Shown here: in pieces, positions 8,404 to 16,481 of the stretch | How positions within the stretch are numbered: position 1 is the stretch's first letter | How the letters are laid out: every line of letters starts with the position of its first letter | Assembly (NCBI GenBank): GCA_965262305.1 | Contig: CBDHEY010000002.1 | Location: forward strand, 1,998,188 to 2,062,187 | Length of the DNA stretch: 64,000 bases | Source: CBDHEY01 sp965262305 | Lineage (GTDB): Bacteria > Pseudomonadota > Gammaproteobacteria > Pseudomonadales > Cellvibrionaceae | Direction: 5' to 3' | Notes under the pieces: generated by a model | The model's input: only the letters and a program-made list of their open reading frames with translations | What the model was told of the DNA's origin: nothing | Databases searched by the model: none | Program-made: the position numbers and the translations under genes

Positions 8404-9660
8404 ATGAAATTTAACGTAAAACATCAAGCTTGGATCAGTATTGCGTTACTCATTTTTGCGGGGGAAATGATTTTTAGCCTCCCTTTTCATGTTGCGCGTT
8501 TTTTTCGCCCAACAATGCTTGAGGTTTTTTCGCTAACTAATGCGGAATTAGGAGATATATTTGCAGCCTATGGCATAGTCGCAATGCTTTGTTATTTTCC
8601 TGGCGGAGCCTTAGCTGACCGCTTCTCTCCGAAAAATCTTATGACTTTCTCTCTTGCCGCCACAGCGTTGGGTGGCTTCTATTTTGCTCAACACCCAAAC
8701 GAATCGGAACTGTTTATACTCTACATCTATTGGGGCGCGACCAGCATACTTCTATTTTGGTCCGCCATGTTAAAGGCCACTCGTCAATGGGGTGGTAACG
8801 ATCGACAAGGAAGTACTTTTGGTCTACTTGACGCAGGGAGAGGGCTCGTAGCCGCACTAGCAGCGACTTTAGCTACAACATTGTTTTCACTTTTCCTTTC
8901 CAGCCCATCAGAATTGATCGATAACGAACAAAGAGCTCAAGCATTTAATATCGTAATTTATTTTTACAGCGTCACTACACTCATCTCGGGCGTATTGGTT
9001 TATTTATTTTTACCAGAAGAGAATTATCAAGCCACAAAAGGGCCTTTATGGCATAGCCTAAAAGTACTGAAAAAGAAAACTATTTGGTTACAGGCTATTA
9101 TTATTGTTTGCGCATATTGTGGTTTTAAAGGCGTAGATAATTACTCCCTTTACGCAGTTAAGCTTTTAAAATTTAATGAAATTGAGGCTGCGCAGTTTAT
9201 GTCATATTCCGCCTATCTGCGCCCTATCGCTGCGATTATTTTCGGGTTTTTAGCGGATCGATTTACGTCTAGTCGACTGGTTTTTCTTGGATTTGTTTTA
9301 GCCGCATTGGGTTATGCGTTTTTGAGTGTCATAACACCCCAAACGGCTTGGTTAACGATTATAATTATTAATATGTTGATAACACTCATTGCAGTGTTTG
9401 GCATTAGAGGTATCTACTTCGCGCTTACACATGAATCTGGCGTGCCTCACCACAATACTGGCGTTGCAGTTGGCTTCGTTTCTTTACTAGGCTTTACTCC
9501 AGACGTATTTTTTTACTCAATAACTGGGCGTATTTTAGACGGATCCCAAAGTATGCAAGGTTTCCAGGTATATTTTATTCTCTTATGTGGCATTGCTATC
9601 ATTGGTGCTTTGGCAACAGGTCTGTTGTATTTCATTAATGCCAGGAGAAAAGTATGGTGA
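8404..9660 (+). CDS. MFS transporter
   Basis: A 418-residue transporter with twelve predicted helices. The ATG at 8404 is favoured over the TTG just before it because AGAG at 8394-8397 is correctly spaced. The A-motif between helices 2 and 3 is GGALADRFSPKN, and a second copy between helices 8 and 9 is GFLADRFTSSRL. A long loop (SSPSELIDNEQRAQ) separates helices 5 and 6. The layout is that of the NarK/UhpT-like branch of exchangers and drug carriers. It starts 61 bases after tetR in the same direction, so it may be co-transcribed and be an efflux or uptake partner of the GST operon. Confidence 0.85.
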   Translation: MKFNVKHQAWISIALLIFAGEMIFSLPFHVARFFRPTMLEVFSLTNAELGDIFAAYGIVAMLCYFPGGALADRFSPKNLMTFSLAATALGGFYFAQHPNESELFILYIYWGATSILLFWSAMLKATRQWGGNDRQGSTFGLLDAGRGLVAALAATLATTLFSLFLSSPSELIDNEQRAQAFNIVIYFYSVTTLISGVLVYLFLPEENYQATKGPLWHSLKVLKKKTIWLQAIIIVCAYCGFKGVDNYSLYAVKLLKFNEIEAAQFMSYSAYLRPIAAIIFGFLADRFTSSRLVFLGFVLAALGYAFLSVITPQTAWLTIIIINMLITLIAVFGIRGIYFALTHESGVPHHNTGVAVGFVSLLGFTPDVFFYSITGRILDGSQSMQGFQVYFILLCGIAIIGALATGLLYFINARRKVW

Positions 9661-9934
9661 GAATGTCAAATAGCGCTAACAAGCGGCTTGTATCAAAGGC
9701 GGGGCTTGGCTAACATCAATTTTATGAATGCGATATAGCTATGTGAATTTTCCTCGACATTACACTAACTTTTGTATAAAGTTCGCCGTAGCTAGAAAGA
9801 AAGTCTAATATTTATATCCTTCTCTTCGTGTTTCAATAGTAACATCTCGACCAGCAGTTTCTAAATTTATGTCTGTATTTCAAAGCATTAAGGCAATAAG
9901 CGCTCATTTAAACTTACAAACTCAGGAATTTTTT

Positions 9935-10144
9935 ATGTCAAATACAGCTCAAGGAACCGTAAAATGGTTCGATGAAACCAAAGGTTTTGGATTCATTCAA
10001 CAAGAATCAGGACCAGATGTTTTTGCACACTATAGTGCAATAAGTGATTCTGGCTTCAAAACACTTGCAGAAGGTCAAAAAGTAGAATTTACCGTAACTC
10101 AAGGTAAAAAAGGGCCACAAGCAGAAAATATTGTTCCGCTTTAG
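9935..10144 (+). CDS. CspA-family cold-shock protein
   Basis: A 69-residue single cold-shock domain of the normal length. RNP1 is KGFGFI (about 17-22) and RNP2 is DVFAHYS (about 31-37, with Ala-His-Tyr in place of the usual VHF/S). The start MSNTAQGTVKWF is preceded by AGGAA at 9924-9928. The frame extends upstream to 9869, but that stretch looks like untranslated leader and has no CSD homology. The 274-base gap before it would hold a long 5' leader, as in cold-induced csp genes. A weak GGGAG/CTCCC hairpin at 10183-10205 follows but lacks a T tail. Confidence 0.92.
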   Translation: MSNTAQGTVKWFDETKGFGFIQQESGPDVFAHYSAISDSGFKTLAEGQKVEFTVTQGKKGPQAENIVPL

Positions 10145-10248
10145 TTCTCATAAGTTCTCAGCTAACTTAACAGACTACAGAAGGGAGCGATTTGTTTCAC
10201 TCCCTATTAGCTTTCGATAAACCCTATTCCTAATAATACTAATTTCCA

Positions 10249-10437
10249 ATGTCCAACAAAACCAGTCCATTCAAAAAAAAGCAAAGCCAATCAATTGATA
10301 CCTCAGAATCCATTCATCTTAAAGTCGAGGAATTTTTAAACAGCGGTGGTAAGATTAAACAAATTGATTCAGGAGTTAGTGGAGTTACGCCACATACCGG
10401 CAGAAAACACATTACGATAACACCTAAAAATTCGTAA
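10249..10437 (+). CDS. small basic protein, SutA-tail-like
   Basis: A 62-residue protein, strongly basic at the N-terminus (KKKQ). The middle EEFLNSGGKIKQID resembles the conserved 'EEFLxxGGKVQEI' stretch near the end of SutA, the RNA-polymerase-binding regulator of Pseudomonas, and similar short proteins are widespread in gammaproteobacteria. The acidic N-terminal half of SutA is missing, so it is only a distant relative at best. It sits alone, 105 bases after the cold-shock gene. No ribosome binding site is evident, which lowers confidence in the exact start. Confidence 0.5.
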   Translation: MSNKTSPFKKKQSQSIDTSESIHLKVEEFLNSGGKIKQIDSGVSGVTPHTGRKHITITPKNS

Positions 10438-10617
10438 TATTACGCCAAAATAGGTCTTTTTAACTTAGCTGTTTTGTATTTTCATCAAATGACTCTGTCA
10501 ATGACCTAATTCGATGTCACAATCTTAATTAGATATTTACACTTCCAAAACATATAATCAGGTTACACTTCAAAAGTATCTAAAAGCACTCGATTAGTTG
10601 AGCTCAAAACCTGAAAT

Positions 10618-11085
10618 ATGCAGATATTTAATCATCCAATATTTTTTGCTGTATTGATGGCTGTCGCTGGATTAGGAATTCCTGTAATGGCTGCACTTAA
10701 CGGAGGTTTGGGAGCAAAACTTCATAATCCACCTCTTGCGGCCACAATTTTATTTTTTGTCGGATTCTGGATTGCTTTTATTTATTTGGTTATTTTCAAA
10801 GGTATACCCTCAACGCTATACGTATCTAATACACCATGGTACTTCTATTTCGGTGGGTTTCTTGTTGTCTTTTATATTCTGAGCATTACATGGGTAGCGC
10901 CACGTTTTGGCATATCTAACGCGATCGCATTTGTGTTGTTGGGACAGCTTATCGCCATGAGCCTGATTGATCATTTGGCACTTTTTAATGCTAAACAATA
11001 CCCAATTAGTTGGAAGCGTACAATAGGTCTGATTATGATGTCTATTGGCGTTTTCCTCGTGTTAGATCAAACATCAAAAAATTAA
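10618..11085 (+). CDS. DMT-family transporter, DUF606/YdcZ type
   Basis: A 155-residue membrane protein with five helices, matching the DUF606 (EamA-related) half-size transporters: VAGLGIPVMAALNGGLGAKL at the N-terminus, SITWVAPRFGISNAIAFVLLGQLIAMSLIDHLALF in the middle, and RTIGLIMMSIGVFLVL at the end. Such proteins are often split pairs, but only one copy is seen here. Substrate unknown. Confidence 0.8.
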   Translation: MQIFNHPIFFAVLMAVAGLGIPVMAALNGGLGAKLHNPPLAATILFFVGFWIAFIYLVIFKGIPSTLYVSNTPWYFYFGGFLVVFYILSITWVAPRFGISNAIAFVLLGQLIAMSLIDHLALFNAKQYPISWKRTIGLIMMSIGVFLVLDQTSKN

Positions 11086-11641
11086 TATATTAAATTGACG
11101 AGAAAAAAACTTAATTGAAACACTGATTTCCAAAACCTAATTTTCTTACCACGATAAAAAGAAAAGCTGGTTTGATCTATTTCTAATACACGCCAAAATT
11201 TCAATCAGATAACTTATTTTATAAATTTTTATGTTACTTAACATGTCATATTAATTAATTTCAACCATAAAAAGTTAATTTTTCTTCGAAAAACACATCA
11301 AAATATTCCGTAAATGTCATATACCTTCAGCGCCATTTTTATGGTATTTAATATGTATATTTTTAAAATAAAATGTTATTGTTTTTTTATCAATTTGAAA
11401 TATTATCGCAATATAAATCATATATAGGGTTTTTTTAACCATATAAAGTTATCATTTAAATAACAAAACAGTTAACACATGATTCACTTACTAGTTGGCA
11501 GAACTACATTTTATGTAATTAATATGCATATATCTGTTGCTTAAGTTAAAAGTGAAACTTAGAATTTTTTTGTTTTCTGAATTAAGCATTCAAAACGAAA
11601 ACACACATTAATTTACACGTTAACTATTTTGGAGCGTAGCC
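11086..11641. other. AT-rich gene-free leader before the secreted Asn/Gly-rich protein
   Basis: About 555 bases with very low GC, many T and A runs (for example around 11235-11290 and 11380-11420) and no open frame with coding character on either strand. It ends in the GGAG of the next gene. Such tracts commonly carry curved DNA and H-NS-type silencing. I find no sigma-54 or sigma-28 element and no strong hairpin. Confidence 0.5.
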
Positions 11642-12139
11642 ATGAAATTATTTTCTTTAAAAAATATTGTTGCATTATCTACAATTGCATTATCTTCTAG
11701 CGTTTGGTCACAAAGTCTTAATTGCAATGCCGATGCTCGAATTCTCGCGTCAAATGGCAATGGATCACAAGGCACGTTAAATGGATCGACTAATGGTAAC
11801 TCTACCACTGCTAATGGAAACACAAGTGATTCTGTTAGCGGTGAGCTAGCGGGTCAAACTCAAGCCACTTTAAATATTTCTGACAATTTAGATCGTCAGT
11901 CATGTTTTGGAAGTGTGAGTGCTACTTTGTCTAACCCAAACACTGGCGCAGTGTATCAATCTGTTGTAGCTGAACTTAACGATCAACGTTGCAAGGTTAC
12001 TTTACAAGGTCAAATTAATTTTTCACAGGAACAACCTGTATCCAATGGTAATTGTCTGGTAGAGAATCGCGGTAATCAGGTGACCATCAATGGCACCACT
12101 TATGCGATATCTGGATTTGTATTTAGAAACGTTCAGTAG
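11642..12139 (+). CDS. secreted Asn/Gly/Ser-rich protein of unknown function
   Basis: A 165-residue protein with a clear signal peptide (MKLFSLKN, hydrophobic core, cleavage after VWSQS). The ATG has GGAG eight bases upstream. Residues 33-65 are a low-complexity Asn/Gly/Ser/Thr tract (NGNGSQGTLNGSTNGNS), and the rest predicts beta strands. Four cysteines in the mature part (CNADAR, SCFGS, RCKVT, NCLVE) could form two disulfides. No known family is recognised. An efficient terminator follows immediately, so it is monocistronic. The composition and long AT-rich leader suggest an abundant, regulated secreted or surface product. Confidence 0.7.
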   Translation: MKLFSLKNIVALSTIALSSSVWSQSLNCNADARILASNGNGSQGTLNGSTNGNSTTANGNTSDSVSGELAGQTQATLNISDNLDRQSCFGSVSATLSNPNTGAVYQSVVAELNDQRCKVTLQGQINFSQEQPVSNGNCLVENRGNQVTINGTTYAISGFVFRNVQ

Positions 12140-12148
12140 TTTTAGATT

Positions 12149-12180
12149 GACAGCTGACAATAATGGCAGCTGTCTTTTTC
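12149..12180 (+). terminator. intrinsic terminator
   Basis: Perfect 8-base stem GACAGCTG / CAGCTGTC (12149-12156 and 12167-12174) with a 10-base loop, followed by TTTTT. It ends the transcript of the secreted Asn/Gly-rich protein. Confidence 0.9.
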
Positions 12181-12537
12181 TTTATTTTCGATGCCTGCTA
12201 CACTAAAAGTGCTAAAAACCAAATTTAAACAATAATCAATCAAACTAAATTGAATTTAGATTTGTTATGACTCTCTTCAAAAAACTTGCTTGGATATCCT
12301 GAAACTAAATCTTAACCAATACAGTATTTTTTTATTAGCTAAAAAAGGCTAGCATGCCGATTACATGTAAAAATAAAATGTAAACAAGAAAATAATAATA
12401 TTGAATTCGGAAGCGCTACTCTGAAAAACCGATTATTTGGAGCAATTAGCAAAGACAATGGTCTATTTTTGATCATTATTCGATTCCCAAATTAGATCCA
12501 CGTATAATCGCCATTTTTAAATCGACAGGACCAATCA
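12181..12537. other. gene-free region upstream of efpL
   Basis: About 357 AT-rich bases. No frame with coding character, RNA gene or clear repeat is seen. It probably holds the efpL promoter near its right end. Confidence 0.4.
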
Positions 12538-13110
12538 ATGCCAAAAGCTAGTGAAATCAAGAAAAATGCAGCCATAGAATTTAATGGAAGCACATATATT
12601 ATTAAAGATATCCAGCGCTCTGTTCCTCAAGGACGAGCTGGAGGTAGTTTATTTCGCATGCGTATGTACGATGTGGTGACAGGCAGCAAGGCAGATGAAA
12701 CATTCAAGGATTCAGATATGCTAAATCTTGCTGACCTTATTCGTCGCCCCGCTATGTTCTCTTATGTGGACGGCGATGAGTATGTTTTTCTGAACTCAGA
12801 AGATTACACACCGTATAATTTAAATAAAGAATCAATTGCAGATGAAATTCAATTTATAAATGAAAGTACAGAAGGAATTCAGGTTATCATTGTAAATGAT
12901 CATCCAGTAGCCTTAGACATGCCTACTTCTGTTGAATTAGAAATAACCGAAACAGACCCATCAATTAAAGGTGCTTCAGCGACATCAAGAACCAAACCCG
13001 CAACACTGTCAACGGGACTAGTTGTGCAAGTACCCGAACATATATCCACAGGTGATAAGATAAAAATTAATGTAGAAGAGAAGAAATTTATGGGTCGAGC
13101 TGATTCATAG
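12538..13110 (+). CDS. efpL: elongation factor P-like protein EfpL (YeiP)
   Basis: A 190-residue EF-P paralogue whose whole length follows EfpL/YeiP: the start MPKASEIKK, the loop VPQGRAGGS with Arg33 in place of the EF-P lysine, FSYVDGDEYVF, EDYTPYNL, and the C-terminal IKGASATSRTKPATLSTGLVVQVP ending in KKFMGRADS. EfpL rescues ribosomes stalled at specific proline and related motifs without the lysyl modification. The Arg at the tip supports EfpL rather than EF-P. AGGA six to seven bases upstream supports the start. The DUF1353 gene follows after 41 bases and may share its transcript. Confidence 0.95.
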   Translation: MPKASEIKKNAAIEFNGSTYIIKDIQRSVPQGRAGGSLFRMRMYDVVTGSKADETFKDSDMLNLADLIRRPAMFSYVDGDEYVFLNSEDYTPYNLNKESIADEIQFINESTEGIQVIIVNDHPVALDMPTSVELEITETDPSIKGASATSRTKPATLSTGLVVQVPEHISTGDKIKINVEEKKFMGRADS

Positions 13111-13151
13111 AAAGCCCGTATGAAGTTAATGAATAACATCAGGAGCCAGTT

Positions 13152-13550
13152 GTGATCTATTTTAAAAAAAGACGTAAATACAAATACAACCTGCATGCTG
13201 ACTTTGAGTTTCAGAGCGAATTCAAAATAGACTCTGTATACGACAACGGATTCTTACAACTGTTTCCTGGTGGTAAGCTTATCATAAAAAGCGGGTACGC
13301 ATGGGATGGCCCTAGTGGACCGGCTATTGACACCAAAAATTTTATGAAGAGTTCACTCGTTCACGATGCGCTTTATCAATTAATAAGGGAAGGCGTCTTG
13401 CCATTAACAGAAAGAAAAAGAGCAGATGAAATCATGCGGGAGATTTCATTGAGTGTCGGTATGTCGAGCTTTCGCGCATGGTATACCTATTTAGCGGTTA
13501 GATTATTTGGTAAATCTTCTGCGATACCAGATCTTCGAAGTGCCCCCTAA
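13152..13550 (+). CDS. DUF1353 protein
   Basis: A 132-residue protein with the DUF1353 hallmarks: GYAWDGPSGPAID at about 49-61 and SLVHDALYQLIREG near 70-83. The start is GTG with AGGAG at 13141-13145. DUF1353 occurs in phages and in chromosomes. The HDALY motif recalls a metal-binding or hydrolase site, but no activity is established. No phage structural genes are near, so I see no prophage here. Confidence 0.8.
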   Translation: MIYFKKRRKYKYNLHADFEFQSEFKIDSVYDNGFLQLFPGGKLIIKSGYAWDGPSGPAIDTKNFMKSSLVHDALYQLIREGVLPLTERKRADEIMREISLSVGMSSFRAWYTYLAVRLFGKSSAIPDLRSAP

Positions 13551-13617
13551 TTCTTTTCTACAATTATGACAATAAATTAATCTTAACAAAAAATCGCCAG
13601 GTCAGTTTCAGGAAAAA

Positions 13618-14679
13618 ATGAAATTAGTTCCATACAGTTTAATTTTTGGAATAAATATACACTGTTTTATTTTGGTTTACTTGTTATGTCAATCGAGTCT
13701 ATCCTATTCCAACCAAAATGGTAGCGAATCGAATAAGATCGAAAACCGAATCAACTTAATCAACAACCTAATTGATGTATTGGACGATGCTACCAGAGAA
13801 AAACTAATTCTTGATCTTGACAATGAAGATCGTCAGCATTGGCATTACTATCCAGATATAATTCCTCGTAAAGGCTTGAGACTAAAAGAACTTTCGAAAG
13901 AAAAAATATTTCGAATTATGAATATTCTTGAAAACGTACTTAGCGAACAAGGTACAGAAAAAACGAAAAGAATTATTGATCTGGAAAACATTTTATTTTT
14001 CAGAAGTGGCTCTTCATCTCGTGATCCACTAAAGTATTATTTTACGTTGTTTGGCAAACCCAGTAATAAAAATCTATGGGGATTACAATTCGAAGGACAT
14101 CATATTTCTTTGAATTTTTTGTTTAATGGAAATCAAATTGTATCCTCAGCTCCTAGATTTTTTGGAGCCAACCCTAGTATTTACACAGACAATTCAAATA
14201 AGAAAGTAGATACGTTGAAACAAGAAGAGTATGTAGCTCGAAAACTAGTATTATCAATGAGTGAATCACAGAAAGATAAGACCATATTTAGCTCAATAGC
14301 GCCACCCGATATTGTAACAGGAACAAAGGCACGTTCAGTTTCACTCAAACCAAAAGGAATAAACTTTACAGATCTAAACAGCGAACAAAAGAAAAAATTT
14401 TTACAACTTATCAATGTCTATCTGGACGTATTACCTGAAAAAGAAAAAGTAAGAATAGAAAGCCGTATATTTTTTGAAAACCTCGAATTTTTGTTTTTTG
14501 CCTGGGCAGGAGGTATTCAACCAGGGCAAGGACATTACTACCGAATTCAAGGCAAAGATTTCATTATTGAGTATGATAACACCCAAGAAAATGCTAATCA
14601 TATTCACACGGTATGGCGAGATTTAGATAATGATTTTGGAAGACGTTTTCTTAGCAATCACTACAAAAACCATCATTAA
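13618..14679 (+). CDS. DUF3500 protein with signal peptide
   Basis: A 353-residue exported protein. A hydrophobic N-terminus (residues 5-30) serves as signal peptide or anchor. The rest follows DUF3500: a repeated helical unit (LDDATREKLILDLDNEDRQHWHYYPD; later LNSEQKKKFLQLINVYL), a QFEGHHISLNF motif with two histidines, FFGANPS, and near the C-terminus NHIHTVWRDLDNDFG with an H-x-H pair. The paired histidines look like a metal site, but the function of DUF3500 is unknown. AGGA lies just before the ATG. Confidence 0.85.
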   Translation: MKLVPYSLIFGINIHCFILVYLLCQSSLSYSNQNGSESNKIENRINLINNLIDVLDDATREKLILDLDNEDRQHWHYYPDIIPRKGLRLKELSKEKIFRIMNILENVLSEQGTEKTKRIIDLENILFFRSGSSSRDPLKYYFTLFGKPSNKNLWGLQFEGHHISLNFLFNGNQIVSSAPRFFGANPSIYTDNSNKKVDTLKQEEYVARKLVLSMSESQKDKTIFSSIAPPDIVTGTKARSVSLKPKGINFTDLNSEQKKKFLQLINVYLDVLPEKEKVRIESRIFFENLEFLFFAWAGGIQPGQGHYYRIQGKDFIIEYDNTQENANHIHTVWRDLDNDFGRRFLSNHYKNHH

Positions 14680-14704
14680 AAAAAAGCCGCATCGAGTAGC
14701 GGCT
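14680..14704 (-). terminator. hairpin downstream of nhaA, between convergent genes
   Basis: AGCCGC (14685-14690) pairs with GCGGCT (14699-14704) around an 8-base loop. On the minus strand the stem is followed by eight T residues, so it is a proper terminator for transcripts from nhaA about 260 bases upstream. On the plus strand it lies directly after the DUF3500 stop but lacks a T tract. Confidence 0.75.
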
Positions 14705-14966
14705 AAACTCCACTTTGGGTTAGGACATTACGCAATCTATAAAAATCTAAAAACACAGCTATATAATGACACTTTTCCGCAATAATAAAATCAGATTCTA
14801 ACTTCTTATTTCTTCGAATTATTCGATCATTAAAATTGTTACACAACAACAATCTATTCTTAAGGAACCTCTGATTAACTAGACTCCGAGATAGTAACGT
14901 TCAATATTGTTTAGTCATCAGAGCGTCTATCTCAGATAAAAGCTCTGATCAAAGAGGAAGCGAATA

Positions 14967-16187
14967 TCACGATACGAGTGCTTTATTTCCAATTTTCAAA
15001 GATGATTGAGTTTTAACCCTTAAAGCTCTATTGCAATAGCTCAAGACCAACACACCCAACAAGGCGGATAATAGTGAACCAACGAGCACACCTACCTTAA
15101 CTTGATTGAGTGCATCTAGAGAAGAATTTTCAAACGCTAGACTTCCGATAAACAAACTCATCGTGAATCCTATTCCACACAATAGTGATACGCCATAGAA
15201 CTGAGTCCAATTTGCTCCTTCCGGCAGTTTAGCCCAACCTAACTTAACGACTAACCAACTCACACCGAAAACACCAATTTGTTTCCCCACGAACAAGCCC
15301 ATAGCGATACCGAGCGTGACAGGTTCAATAAGATCTTTCCAAGATAAACCACTTAGGTTTACGCCCGCGTTGGCAAATGCAAACATAGGCAAAACAAAAA
15401 ATGCTACCCAGGGTTGCAAACCATGTTCCGTTGATTCGAGCATTGACTCATTGTTATGATCTTTAACTGTCAGCGGAATAAACCACGCAACGATAAAACC
15501 CGCCAAGGTTGCATGTACCCCAGATTTCAATACAGTCGCCCACACAAAAATGCCCACGATCACATATCCAGCGAAACTCCTAACAGAAAAGTGATTGAAG
15601 AGAAATAGCACCGCTAATCCTACACCAGCCAAAACTAATGAGGTTGTTGCTAAGTCTTGAGAATAAAACAATGCAATTATCACGATTGCTCCAATATCGT
15701 CAAAAATTGCCACACTAAGCAAGAAAAGCTTTAAAGATAACGGTAAATGTTTGCCAAAAAGTGCAAATACGCCCATTGCGAAAGCTATATCTGTCGCAGA
15801 AGGAATCGCCCAACCTTGCAGACTTGAAGGATCTGATAAATTTAGCGAAATGTAAACCAATGCAGGAAAAACAATACCCGCTATCGCAGCAATACCGGGA
15901 AGAATCACATTGTTAATAGATCGTAAGTTACCGACTAATAATTCTCTTTTAACTTCTAAGCCTATTAAAAAGAAAAACAAAGCCATCAAACCGTCATTTA
16001 TCCATAACAACAGCGGTTTATCAATGTAGAATTCACCAAATCTAACTTGAACTGGAATATCTAAAAGACCGAGATAGAAATATTGTAGAGGGCTATTTGC
16101 AATTATCATTGCCAGAACTGCCATAAATACTAGCAATAAACCTCCACCAACATCATGCTGAAGCATATTTCTTAAAGCCTTACCCAT
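14967..16187 (-). CDS. nhaA: Na+/H+ antiporter NhaA
   Basis: A 406-residue antiporter of normal NhaA length. It exchanges two H+ for one Na+ (or Li+) across the inner membrane. The paired aspartates of the active site are in SVAIFDDIGAIVIIALFYS (about 165-166). Other NhaA hallmarks are IPSATDIAFAMGVFALFG (134-151), AFANAGVNLSG and GFTMSLFIGSLAF. It follows the flagellar locus directly. Two exact 17-base repeats in the 166 bases upstream may bind its regulator. A hairpin with T tract lies downstream. Confidence 0.96.
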   Translation of the reverse strand: MGKALRNMLQHDVGGGLLLVFMAVLAMIIANSPLQYFYLGLLDIPVQVRFGEFYIDKPLLLWINDGLMALFFFLIGLEVKRELLVGNLRSINNVILPGIAAIAGIVFPALVYISLNLSDPSSLQGWAIPSATDIAFAMGVFALFGKHLPLSLKLFLLSVAIFDDIGAIVIIALFYSQDLATTSLVLAGVGLAVLFLFNHFSVRSFAGYVIVGIFVWATVLKSGVHATLAGFIVAWFIPLTVKDHNNESMLESTEHGLQPWVAFFVLPMFAFANAGVNLSGLSWKDLIEPVTLGIAMGLFVGKQIGVFGVSWLVVKLGWAKLPEGANWTQFYGVSLLCGIGFTMSLFIGSLAFENSSLDALNQVKVGVLVGSLLSALLGVLVLSYCNRALRVKTQSSLKIGNKALVS

Positions 16188-16272
16188 AAAAACATCCTAA
16201 TTATTCACAATTATGAAAGTGCTATATTTTCAGATTTTCTTTGTTAGAGAAATCAGATTATTTCAATCAAAT

Positions 16273-16289
16273 AATTCGTATTTTTCGAA
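16273..16289. repeat. 17-base direct repeat with internal dyad, copy 1
   Basis: AATTCGTATTTTTCGAA, holding the dyad TTCG-N7-CGAA. It lies 86 bases upstream of the nhaA start. The other exact copy is 61 bases away. The size and dyad fit a LysR-type operator such as NhaR would use, but no regulator gene is adjacent. Confidence 0.5.
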
Positions 16290-16333
16290 CAATATATTTT
16301 TTGAGTTGTAAGAGGATGAGGTCGCTAAAATTT

Positions 16334-16350
16334 AATTCGTATTTTTCGAA
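16334..16350. repeat. 17-base direct repeat with internal dyad, copy 2
   Basis: Exact second copy of the element at 16273-16289, same orientation, 61 bases (about six helical turns) away, again TTCG-N7-CGAA. It lies between nhaA and the fliC terminator. Confidence 0.5.
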
Positions 16351-16432
16351 TTAACTATCAGTTTTTAGCGTTTTGTTGATATACAAGTCTATTTTGGAGG
16401 GTATATATCTGCATGCGGCAGGATGAAGCGGG

Positions 16433-16457
16433 AAAAAAAACCCGCACAAGGCGGGTT
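16433..16457 (-). terminator. fliC intrinsic terminator
   Basis: On the minus strand AACCCGC (16457-16451) pairs with GCGGGTT (16445-16439) around a 5-base loop, then T6-T8. It lies 24 bases after the fliC stop and closes the flagellin transcript. Confidence 0.92.
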
Positions 16458-16481
16458 AATATCACGAACGATATATTTAAA

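Noticed and set aside
9869..9934. extended N-terminus of the cold-shock protein
   Set aside because: The extra 22 residues lack cold-shock homology, and AGGAA lies just before the internal ATG at 9935. It is more likely untranslated leader.
10183..10205. hairpin GGGAG/CTCCC after the cold-shock gene as terminator
   Set aside because: Short stem with mismatches beyond five pairs and no T run.
13152..13550. prophage remnant suggested by the DUF1353 gene
   Set aside because: No other phage gene or attachment site surrounds it, and DUF1353 also occurs in plain chromosomes.
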